NCBI RefSeq assembly: GCF_003419895.1
Contig: NZ_QPMM01000001.1
Coordinates: forward strand, 434,001 to 498,000
Direction of reading: 5' to 3'
Length of the DNA: 64,000 nt
Source: Chitinophaga silvatica
Lineage (GTDB): Bacteria; Bacteroidota; Bacteroidia; Chitinophagales; Chitinophagaceae
The notes under the pieces are model-generated. The model was given only the letters and a program-made list of their open reading frames with translations. It was not told the DNA's origin and ran no database searches. Made by a program: the position numbers and the translations under genes. Shown piece after piece: positions 25,509-33,532 of the stretch; position 1 is the first letter of the stretch, and each line of letters begins with the position of its first letter.

Positions 25509-25763
25509 ATGGAACCATCTATTTTTATTGAGCAAATTAGAGAAATTGTAAAACCTTACGCAAAGAACTCCGACGCACTGGCTACAATGAATGTTTCTAC
25601 TGATTTTATCAATGATCTGAAAATTAATTCTGCGAATCTGGTAGATGTTGTATTGGATGTAGAAGAGAAATATGATATCGTAATTCAGAATGAAGAAATG
25701 GAGCGTATGCTAAATGTACAAGCCGCCATGGATATCGTTACAACTAAGCTGAAAGAAAAATGA
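25509..25763 (+). CDS. Acyl carrier protein with atypical attachment motif
   Basis: This 84-residue acidic helical protein has the size and helix pattern of an ACP. The segment FINDLKINSANLVDVVLDVE, followed by EKYDI, lines up with the ACP helix-II region, so Ser41 should carry phosphopantetheine. The usual Asp-Ser-Leu is Asn-Ser-Ala here, a change in the residues contacting the transferase. It sits between the ketosynthase and a phosphopantetheinyl transferase whose ATG overlaps its stop (ATGA), which supports a dedicated carrier/transferase pair. It probably holds the growing acyl chain before transfer to the type III PKS. Confidence 0.8.
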   Translation: MEPSIFIEQIREIVKPYAKNSDALATMNVSTDFINDLKINSANLVDVVLDVEEKYDIVIQNEEMERMLNVQAAMDIVTTKLKEK

Positions 25764-26326
25764 TCGGTAACGATATTGTAGACCTCCAACTAGCAGCAAA
25801 AGAAAGCAGAATTAACAGAAAGGGATTTCTGGATAAACTTTTTTTGCCAGAGGAAAAAAAACTAATTCAGGATGCGGTACAGCCTTCCCTCATGGTTTGG
25901 CTGCTCTGGAGCTGTAAAGAAGCTGTTTACAAAATAGTGAACAGGGCTACCAAAGAACGTGTCTATGCTCCGCATCATTATACTTGTCAGCTTCACCAAT
26001 TAAGCAAAATTTCAGCTTCCGGAGTAGTCAGTTATCAAAGTCAATCTTTTTATTTTCAAAGCAGGCTCATAGGAGCAGCTATTCATACCCACGCTACATC
26101 CACTGCTGAATTGTTACCCAAGGTTAAGCCCGTTACAGCTTATCAGTTAACTCCTTCCTACACTGTGCTACTACAGCAAGTCGGTATCTTATCTTCCCAA
26201 AAAATTCTTTATAAAGATAAACAGGGCATACCCTATATCCTCGATCAGGATAACGGCCGTTTGGTACCCGTTTCCCTTAGTCATCACGGTAATTACATCG
26301 GGGTTGCCGTACTGCCAAATTTTTAA
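25760..26326 (+). CDS. 4'-phosphopantetheinyl transferase
   Basis: This 188-residue protein has the transferase motifs: GNDIVDL at residues 3-9 (the AcpS-like GxDIV Mg2+ site), WSCKEAVYK at 50-58 (the W-x-x-K-E-A-x-x-K helix), and a late VSLSHHGNYIGVAV strand like the AcpS SxSH segment. It is longer than AcpS (about 120 residues) and shorter than Sfp (about 224). It should activate the neighbouring ACP with CoA-derived phosphopantetheine. It overlaps the ACP gene by ATGA and closes the operon. Confidence 0.8.
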   Translation: MIGNDIVDLQLAAKESRINRKGFLDKLFLPEEKKLIQDAVQPSLMVWLLWSCKEAVYKIVNRATKERVYAPHHYTCQLHQLSKISASGVVSYQSQSFYFQSRLIGAAIHTHATSTAELLPKVKPVTAYQLTPSYTVLLQQVGILSSQKILYKDKQGIPYILDQDNGRLVPVSLSHHGNYIGVAVLPNF

Positions 26327-26482
26327 TTTGTCCGAATGTATATACATATTGGTAAAATACTATTATCTTAGGCTAAAATTGGGGATAAACTGTATTGTTT
26401 ATTGCCCGATCTTTATGTAAGCTATAGTATTTATATCGTTCGCATCGGATAAGTGAAACGTGAACAACAAATCTGATCAACC

Positions 26483-28801
26483 ATGTTCCATCGTTATGTC
26501 GGACCAGCTATTTGTGGCCTGGGTTTGATGTTGGCTTGTAACAACAATCCTACTTCAGAACAACAGGCAGAAAAGTTACCCGAAACCGTAGATTACAATT
26601 TCCATGTCAGACCAATCCTATCTGATAAATGTTTTGCCTGTCACGGCCCGGATGCCAATAAACGGGAAGCCGGTCTCAGACTGGATATAGGAGATAGTGC
26701 ATACAAAGCATTGAAAGAGTCGCCCAATGCACATGCAATTGTGCCAGGGAACCCAAAAGCTTCTGTGTTGTACCAACGTATTACCACTAAGGATAGTACG
26801 ATGCGCATGCCTCCTCCTGCTTCAAATATTACACTAAGCAGTTATGAAATCAGCGTTCTCGAAAAATGGATTAAACAAGGCGCAAAATATAAACCGCATT
26901 GGGCATTTGTTCCTCCCGTTAAGCCTGCTCTACCTGCAGTAAAGGAAGCCGATTGGAGCCATAATGAAATTGACAAATTTGTCCTTTCAAAAATGGAGGA
27001 AAAAGGATTGGCTCCTAACGGCCAGGCCGACCATGAAAGGCTGCTGAAAAGACTTTGCCTCGACCTGACCGGATTACCTCCTTCACTGGAAAGAATGCAA
27101 AAATTCAGCAGTGACACCAGCTATCAGGGTTATGAAAGAATGGTAGATGAATTACTGCAAGACAGTGCTTATGGAGAAAAAATGGCAATACACTGGATGG
27201 ATGTTGCCCGCTTTGCCGATTCTCACGGCTATCAGGACGATAACTATCGTAGTATGTGGCCCTGGAGAGATTGGGTAATCCATGCCTTTAATAAGAACTT
27301 GTCGTACAAAGACTTTATCACCTGGCAGCTGGCCGGCGATAAAATCCCTAATGGCACCAGGGAACAATTACTGGCATCAGGATTCAACAGAAACCATAAA
27401 ATCACTGAGGAAGGTGGAGTAATAGATGAGGAATACAGAGTGGAATATGTGTCGGACCGTACTAACACCTTCGGAAAAAGCATGTTAGGTATTACTATCG
27501 AATGTGCCCATTGCCATGATCATAAATATGACCCTTTCTCACAAAAAGAATATTATGAGCTTTTTGCCTTCTTTAACAGCATAAAGGAAGTTGGACTCGA
27601 ATCAACGGTCGGAGGTCCGAATACCTATGCTAAAACTCCGTATATGGAGATTTCGAAGGAAGACATGAAGGATGTGCTTCATTTTCTAAACCGCCAGGAT
27701 TCAAATCGCCTTATCGTTTCAGTAATGGGGGATCTTGATAGTGCCAGAAAAACATTTATTCTGGGCCGCGGGAATTACGACAATCCAACTCTGGAAGTAC
27801 ACCCTGAAACACCTAAATCAATCCTGCCGTTTGATCTTAAAAAGTATGCTCCCAACAGGTTAGGCCTGGCAAACTGGTTATTTGATCCACGTAATCCATT
27901 AACCGCCAGAGTATTTGTGAATCAGCAATGGCAAGAGATATTTGGAAGAGGGATTGTGAAAAGTACCGGCGATTTCGGAATGCAGGGCGATTTACCATCA
28001 AACCCCGAATTACTCGATTGGCTGGCAGTAGATTTTATGGAACATGGTTGGGATATCAAACGGTTGGTAAAGCAGATGGTGATGTCGGCCACCTACAGGC
28101 AGTCGGCAGCGGTAACACCAGAAAAATTAAAGAACGATCCTGAGAATATTTATTTGGCCAGAGGACCGAGATTCCGCCTCCCGGCGGAGCTGGTACGTGA
28201 TCTGGTGCTTGAAAGCAGCGGATTGCTGGTGCATACCATAGGTGGGCCAAGTGTTAAACCCTACCAGCCGAAAGGCCTTTGGGAAATGGCTACATCAGGA
28301 AGAGGAATTTTGGCATCCTATAAACAGGATCATGGTGAAAGCTTGTACAGACGCGGATTATATACGTTTATTAAAAGAACGGTTCCTCCTCCTTCCATGA
28401 TGATGTTTGATGCCAGCAACAGAGATCAGTGCGAAGTAAAGCGGGTAAGCACAAACACTCCGTTACAGGCATTGATCATGCTTAATGATCCAACTGTTCT
28501 TGAAGCATCGAGAGTATTGGCTGCCCGGCTATTACAAAAGAACAGCAATGTAACAGCTAATATCAAACAGGCATTTCAGCTGATTGTTTGCCGTCAGCCT
28601 GGCTCAGGTGAGTTGAGTCTCTTGCAACAGTATTACAACAAACAACAGGAATTATATCAGAAGCAACCGGCAATGGCAACGAAGCTATTGAACCATGGAG
28701 AATATCCTATGGCAACGAATATGGATAATGCCTCCTGGGCCGCAATGATGCAGGTTATTACTACCATTTACAATCTAGAGGAAACCCTTTCAAAAACATG
28801 A
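26483..28801 (+). CDS. PSCyt1/DUF1549/DUF1553 lipoprotein, Planctomycetes-type cytochrome c
   Basis: This 772-residue lipoprotein (lipobox LMLAC near residue 20) has an N-terminal PSCyt1 region with haem motif CFACH at residues 50-54, a DUF1549 region (about 150-370) including a second CxxCH (CAHCH, residue 341) in CAHCHDHKYDPF, and a C-terminal DUF1553 region (about 440-750) with FDASNRDQCEVKR and NTPLQALIMLNDP. These proteins are very abundant in Planctomycetes and are usually followed by a DUF1501 protein, as here. Their biochemical role is not established; linkage to sugar or sulfated-polymer oxidation has been suggested by context. It heads a four-gene coupled unit. Confidence 0.88.
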   Translation: MFHRYVGPAICGLGLMLACNNNPTSEQQAEKLPETVDYNFHVRPILSDKCFACHGPDANKREAGLRLDIGDSAYKALKESPNAHAIVPGNPKASVLYQRITTKDSTMRMPPPASNITLSSYEISVLEKWIKQGAKYKPHWAFVPPVKPALPAVKEADWSHNEIDKFVLSKMEEKGLAPNGQADHERLLKRLCLDLTGLPPSLERMQKFSSDTSYQGYERMVDELLQDSAYGEKMAIHWMDVARFADSHGYQDDNYRSMWPWRDWVIHAFNKNLSYKDFITWQLAGDKIPNGTREQLLASGFNRNHKITEEGGVIDEEYRVEYVSDRTNTFGKSMLGITIECAHCHDHKYDPFSQKEYYELFAFFNSIKEVGLESTVGGPNTYAKTPYMEISKEDMKDVLHFLNRQDSNRLIVSVMGDLDSARKTFILGRGNYDNPTLEVHPETPKSILPFDLKKYAPNRLGLANWLFDPRNPLTARVFVNQQWQEIFGRGIVKSTGDFGMQGDLPSNPELLDWLAVDFMEHGWDIKRLVKQMVMSATYRQSAAVTPEKLKNDPENIYLARGPRFRLPAELVRDLVLESSGLLVHTIGGPSVKPYQPKGLWEMATSGRGILASYKQDHGESLYRRGLYTFIKRTVPPPSMMMFDASNRDQCEVKRVSTNTPLQALIMLNDPTVLEASRVLAARLLQKNSNVTANIKQAFQLIVCRQPGSGELSLLQQYYNKQQELYQKQPAMATKLLNHGEYPMATNMDNASWAAMMQVITTIYNLEETLSKT

Positions 28802-30255
28802 CGATGAAAAATGAATTTATTGAACATCATCTGAATATGAACCGCCGTAAGTTTTTGTCGAACCTCAGTGTAGGGGTTGGCAGTCTGGCGTTGGGTTCTC
28901 TTCTGATCCCTGATATATTTAGTAAGAATACAGATGAAGCAGCTTTTATACCAGGTGTTCCTCACTTTGCACCTAAAGCAAAGCGGATCATTTATTTATT
29001 TCAGAATGGCGCACCTTCTCAGTTAGAGAGTTTTGATTATAAACCTAAGCTCAGAGAAATGATGGGGCAGGAATTACCTGCATCTATCAGAATGGGTCAG
29101 AGGTTAACAGGTATGACCGCAGGTCAGTCTTCCTTTCCTTTGGTAGGATCGTATTACGACTTTAAGCAGTATGGTGCCTCACGGGCATGGATAAGTGATC
29201 TTTTCCCTCATACAGCCAAAATTGTGGATGATATCTGTATCGTGAGATCCATGTTTACAGAAGCTATTAACCATGATCCGGCACTAACATTTTTTCAAAC
29301 AGGTGCCCAACAGGGCAACAGAGCCAGCTTTGGCTCCTGGATGAGTTACGGATTAGGAAGTGAGAATAAGAACCTGCCTGCTTTTTGTGTATTGCTTTCC
29401 CGCGGTAAGGGAAATGGACAGGGTGTTTACTCTAAGCTCTGGTCCAATGGCTTTCTGGATAGTATCCACCAGGGAGTTCAGTTTAGCAGTGGAGAAAGTC
29501 CGGTATTGTATCTAAACAATCCGGAAGGAATAGATATGGCGAACAGAAGGCAGATGCTTGACCAACTGGCAGCCCTGAATGACCAATCGTACAAGGAGTT
29601 TGGTGATCCTGAAATCAGTACCAAAATTCAGCAATATGAGATGGCATACCGGATGCAAACTGCGGTACCCGAACTTACTGATTTAAGTAAAGAATCAGAT
29701 GATATCATCAAGCTTTACGGGCCTGAATGTTTGGTTCCGGGAACCTTCGCGGCAAACTGCCTCCTGGCCAGGAAGCTTTCTGAAAGTGGCGTACGTTTTA
29801 TACAGCTATATCATCAGGGATGGGATCAGCATGGTAATCTGCCTAATGAAATGGCCGGTCAGGCTAAGGATGTAGACAGAGCATCTGCTGCACTCATTAC
29901 GGATCTCAAACAGCGTGGATTACTGGATGAAACGTTAGTGATCTGGGGTGGAGAATTTGGCCGTACAAATTATTGCCAGGGTAAGATAGAGGCGAATAAT
30001 TATGGAAGGGATCATCATCCCCGTAGTTTCTCTATCTGGATGGCAGGAGGTGGAGTGAAGTCTGGAATTGTATATGGAGAGACAGACGAATTCGGATACA
30101 ATATTATCAAAGATCCGGTGCATGTACACGATTTCCATGCTACCGTACTACACCTAATGGGATTGGATCACGAGAAATTAACATACAAGCATCAGGGAAG
30201 ACGCTACAGGCTAACCGATGTTGCAGGAAAAGTAATACCCGGATTAATGGCATAA
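28798..30255 (+). CDS. DUF1501 family Tat-exported protein
   Basis: This 485-residue protein starts at 28798, where ATGA overlaps the previous stop. A short helical N-region (NEFIEHHLNM) precedes a twin-arginine signal NRRKFLSNLSVGVGSLALGS. The DUF1501 fold is related to alkaline phosphatases and sulfatases: IIYLFQNGAPSQLESFDYKP, HQGWDQHGNLP, LVIWGGEFGRTNY and GRDHHPRSFSIWMAGGG are the conserved metal-ligand-like blocks. Export through Tat fits cofactor or metal loading in the cytoplasm. DUF1501 genes almost always pair with DUF1549/DUF1553 genes, as here. An internal ATG at 28837 is a less likely start. Confidence 0.88.
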   Translation: MTMKNEFIEHHLNMNRRKFLSNLSVGVGSLALGSLLIPDIFSKNTDEAAFIPGVPHFAPKAKRIIYLFQNGAPSQLESFDYKPKLREMMGQELPASIRMGQRLTGMTAGQSSFPLVGSYYDFKQYGASRAWISDLFPHTAKIVDDICIVRSMFTEAINHDPALTFFQTGAQQGNRASFGSWMSYGLGSENKNLPAFCVLLSRGKGNGQGVYSKLWSNGFLDSIHQGVQFSSGESPVLYLNNPEGIDMANRRQMLDQLAALNDQSYKEFGDPEISTKIQQYEMAYRMQTAVPELTDLSKESDDIIKLYGPECLVPGTFAANCLLARKLSESGVRFIQLYHQGWDQHGNLPNEMAGQAKDVDRASAALITDLKQRGLLDETLVIWGGEFGRTNYCQGKIEANNYGRDHHPRSFSIWMAGGGVKSGIVYGETDEFGYNIIKDPVHVHDFHATVLHLMGLDHEKLTYKHQGRRYRLTDVAGKVIPGLMA

Positions 30256-30273
30256 ATAAAACTTATTCTTATT

Positions 30274-31299
30274 ATGGAAAGAAGAAAATTCATACAGGCA
30301 TCAGCATTAGTAACAGCTTCGTTCTATATCTCCCGCGATTTATTTGCGAAGCCTAAAGGACCTGTTTACGGGCATAATGGTAAACGTTATGTATTGGATA
30401 CAAAGTGGGGAACCCTCGACAGCAGCCGCTATCCTGTTAAGGATTGTCATGAAATGGTGCAGGATAAAAAGGGCAGAATTATTTTGCTGACCAATGAAAT
30501 TAAGAATAATATTCTTGTTTACAATACATCCGGTAAGTTATTAGAGAATTGGGGGCATGAATTTCCGGGAGCACATGGGCTCACTCTTTCAAATGAAAAC
30601 GGAACAGAATATCTTTTTATTACAGATACGGAGAAACACCAGGTTTACAAAACCACAATGGATGGTAAAATTTTACTGACCATTGATTATCCTGCGGAAA
30701 CAGGCGTTTATAAAAAGAAGGAAGAGTTTGTACCTACCGAAACTACAATTGCACCTAACGGAGATATTTTTATTGCAGATGGGTATGGAGCCCAGTACAT
30801 TTTGCATTATGATAGCCAGGGTAAGCTATTAGGATTTTTCGGAGGCAGAGGAGAAGGAAATGAACATCTTGATAATGCACATGGTATTTGTGTTGATTAT
30901 AGAAATAACACACCTTCACTGATTATTACAGACAGAACCCGTAATTGCTTCAAGCGCTTTGGTTTTGATGGGAAGTTACAGGAAGTGATTTCATTACCTG
31001 GAGCTTGTGTTTGTCGCCCGGTTATCAAAGGAAAGTACCTCTATGCTGCGGTCTTGAGATCGCCGAATATGGATAAAAATGCAAGTGGTTTTGTAACTAT
31101 TTTAGATAAGGATAATAAAGTTGTGTCGAATATTGGAGGAACTGCACCTACCTATGAAAACGGGGTACTACAGCCTATGCAGCAAGCCGAGAAAATTTTC
31201 GAGCACCCTCATGATGTGTGCGTGGATAATGATCAGAACCTATATGTAGCCCAGTGGAATGCTGGGAAAGTATACCCTTATAAATTGAAGAGAGTATAA
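30274..31299 (+). CDS. Tat-exported NHL-repeat beta-propeller protein
   Basis: This 341-residue protein has a Tat signal (ERRKFIQASALVTASFYISR) and a body of NHL-like repeats, for example NGDIFIADGYGAQYILHYDS, DNAHGICVDYRNN and HPHDVCVDNDQNLYVAQWN, consistent with a six-bladed propeller. Similar proteins resemble peptidylglycine amidating lyase and secreted lactonase-like propellers, but catalytic residues cannot be assigned. It lies 18 bp after the DUF1501 gene, and its TAA shares a base with the next ATG (TAATG), so it belongs to the cytochrome/DUF1501 unit. Confidence 0.8.
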   Translation: MERRKFIQASALVTASFYISRDLFAKPKGPVYGHNGKRYVLDTKWGTLDSSRYPVKDCHEMVQDKKGRIILLTNEIKNNILVYNTSGKLLENWGHEFPGAHGLTLSNENGTEYLFITDTEKHQVYKTTMDGKILLTIDYPAETGVYKKKEEFVPTETTIAPNGDIFIADGYGAQYILHYDSQGKLLGFFGGRGEGNEHLDNAHGICVDYRNNTPSLIITDRTRNCFKRFGFDGKLQEVISLPGACVCRPVIKGKYLYAAVLRSPNMDKNASGFVTILDKDNKVVSNIGGTAPTYENGVLQPMQQAEKIFEHPHDVCVDNDQNLYVAQWNAGKVYPYKLKRV

Positions 31300-33461
31300 T
31301 GACAGAAACGAATGGTAAATGGTATCGTATTGGTGGCAAAGTATTGTTGGCCACCAATGTTTTTGTATTGTTCCTGGTATTTTTCAACAGTAAGATTGTA
31401 TTACCGGCATGGATACAGGTAATTGGCCGCATGCATCCGTTAGTGCTGCATTTCCCAATTGTTTTATTATTGCTGGCGGGATTACTTTCGTTTATTCGTT
31501 TAAGTGATAGCAGGATAATTGCGTTAAAGGCAGAACTTCTGAAAATATTATTGCTTGCAGGTGCTTTGTTTGCCGCGGTAACTGTAATCATGGGGCTGTT
31601 TCTTTCCAAGGAAGGCGGATATGAGAGTGATGCTTTATTATATCATAAGTGGGGTGGGGTATTGATCCTCTGGCTTGCAACCACATTATATGGAGTGGCC
31701 GACAGGCCATTAAAATCAGAATGGTGGATTAAAGGTGGTACCATACTAACTGCTTTGCTGGTAATAGTTACAGGGCATTGGGGGGCTGATATTACTCATG
31801 GTAATAACTTTGTGTTGGCACCGGTTATTCCTAATAAAGGGAAGCAGGTTCCTTTAGAATCAGCAGTTGTGTATGCAGATCTGATCCAGCCAATTCTTGA
31901 AGAAAAGTGCATAAATTGCCATAGTGCTGGTAAAGCGAAAGGTGGTTTGGTATTGTCGCAGGCTTCCATGCTTTTAAAAGGAGGTAAAGGTGGTAAATCA
32001 TTATTGGCCGGGCATCCCGATCAGAGTTTGTTGTTTCAACGATTGCTTTTACCGGAAGATGACAAGAAACACATGCCTCCGGCTGGCAAGCCACAGTTGA
32101 CCGAAACAGAAACAGCGCTACTTTATCATTGGATTAAATCAGGAGCTTCCTTCAATTTAAAAGCTATCTCACTGGCTGCAAGCGACAGTTTAAGGATTAT
32201 TGCTGCAAGTATGTTACAAAGTCCGGCTGCCGAACCAGTTTATGACTTCGCAGCTGCCGATGAAAAGCTGGTACAGCAGCTCAATAACAACTACCGGGTT
32301 ATTTATCCTATAGCCCAGCATGCAGCACCTCTGGTTGTAAACTGCTACAATAAAAATGTATTTACCAGCAAATCGATAGAGGAGTTATTGCCTTTAAAGA
32401 AACAGATAATAGAAATGCATCTGCAAAAAATGCCGGTGCAGGATGCCGATTTAAAACTGCTGGCATCCTTCAAACAATTACGTACACTTAATTTAAGTTT
32501 TACAAATATTAAAGGCACAACATTAGGAGAGCTGGCTGCATTGCCTAATCTGCAAAGCCTTTCCCTTTCGGGTACTCCGGTTACTGTAGCGCAGTTACAG
32601 GTGCTTAAAAAAATGTCTTCCCTTAAAGAATTATTTATCTGGAACAGTGGACTTTCTTCCAATGATTTATCAACATTACAAAATCAACTCGCTCCAATCA
32701 ATATAATAAAAGGGTTTATAGATGATGGTCAGCATCCTCTGAAATTGAATCAGCCTATTTTATTATCAGACCATCTGATTTTCCAGGGCAGGATGCAGCT
32801 CCAGTTAAAACACCCTGTCAGGGGTGCTGCCATTCATTATACATTAGATGGCTCCGCACCTGATACCGTTAATTCCCCTGTGTTTACTGATAGTATTTTA
32901 TTGGAAAGTAATACTATTGTAAGGGCTATTGCTACGAAATCGGGTTGGTATGCCAGTGATCCGGTGCAGTATAATTTTGCTAGAACGACTTACGTACCTG
33001 ATAGTATTGTGCTGATTACTAAACCTGATGGAAGTTATCCCGGAAGTGGTGCAATTACGCTGATAGATAAGCAAAAAGGAGGGGCAGAGCAAGGAAATGG
33101 TAAATGGTTGGGATATGTTAAAGAACCATTGGAAGCCTTGCTTTTATTTAAAAATCCGGCACCAGTTTCCAATGTGAGTGTAGGGATTTTAAGTAACGTA
33201 AACGGATATATATTTCCCCCTACCAGTATAGAAATCTACGGAGGGGCGGATGAAAAGCATCTTCGGTTGCTGAAGCGTGTAGTACCGACACCGGGCAAGA
33301 AAGATGATCCGAATATGGCAATGGAAGTAGATTGTAGTTTTGCCACTACGAATGTTTCATGTATGAAAATTGTATTGAATCCGGTTACCAAAATTCCGGA
33401 CTGGCATCCTGGTAAAGGTAACAGAGGATGGGTTTTTGCTGATGAAGTAAGGATCAACTAA
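31299..33461 (+). CDS. Membrane c-type cytochrome with LRR and chitobiase-like domains
   Basis: This 720-residue mosaic begins with several membrane helices (about residues 10-170; HPLVLHFPIVLLLLAGLLSF resembles DUF2231). A PSCyt1-like domain with haem motif CINCHSAGKAKGG follows near residue 203 and ends in a KHMPPAGKPQLTETE segment. Next comes a short leucine-rich region (about 380-460), a CHB_HEX_C_1-like strand set (IHYTLDGSAPDTV, about 515), and a C-terminal discoidin-like domain ending in WVFADEVRIN. It could pass electrons from the periplasmic partners into the membrane. It is coupled to the propeller gene through a one-base overlap and ends the unit. Confidence 0.8.
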   Translation: MTETNGKWYRIGGKVLLATNVFVLFLVFFNSKIVLPAWIQVIGRMHPLVLHFPIVLLLLAGLLSFIRLSDSRIIALKAELLKILLLAGALFAAVTVIMGLFLSKEGGYESDALLYHKWGGVLILWLATTLYGVADRPLKSEWWIKGGTILTALLVIVTGHWGADITHGNNFVLAPVIPNKGKQVPLESAVVYADLIQPILEEKCINCHSAGKAKGGLVLSQASMLLKGGKGGKSLLAGHPDQSLLFQRLLLPEDDKKHMPPAGKPQLTETETALLYHWIKSGASFNLKAISLAASDSLRIIAASMLQSPAAEPVYDFAAADEKLVQQLNNNYRVIYPIAQHAAPLVVNCYNKNVFTSKSIEELLPLKKQIIEMHLQKMPVQDADLKLLASFKQLRTLNLSFTNIKGTTLGELAALPNLQSLSLSGTPVTVAQLQVLKKMSSLKELFIWNSGLSSNDLSTLQNQLAPINIIKGFIDDGQHPLKLNQPILLSDHLIFQGRMQLQLKHPVRGAAIHYTLDGSAPDTVNSPVFTDSILLESNTIVRAIATKSGWYASDPVQYNFARTTYVPDSIVLITKPDGSYPGSGAITLIDKQKGGAEQGNGKWLGYVKEPLEALLLFKNPAPVSNVSVGILSNVNGYIFPPTSIEIYGGADEKHLRLLKRVVPTPGKKDDPNMAMEVDCSFATTNVSCMKIVLNPVTKIPDWHPGKGNRGWVFADEVRIN

Positions 33462-33472
33462 TTGTGACGATA

Positions 33473-33515
33473 GGAAATAATTGAGTAGTTAATTATCTTG
33501 GCCTCAATTATTTCC
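33473..33515. repeat. 13-bp inverted repeat in an operon gap
   Basis: The arms GGAAATAATTGAG (33473-33485) and its perfect complement (33503-33515) flank 17 bp. It sits in the 71-bp gap between the cytochrome unit and the hydrolase/glycosidase pair. No T-run follows, so it is more likely an operator or processing hairpin than a normal terminator. Confidence 0.55.
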
Positions 33516-33532
33516 ACGTACAATTAAGTTTT

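Noticed and set aside
26336..26345. TGTATATACA palindrome after the phosphopantetheinyl transferase gene, considered as an operator
   Set aside because: It is short and in AT-rich DNA, with no aligned promoter motif, so chance is a sufficient explanation.
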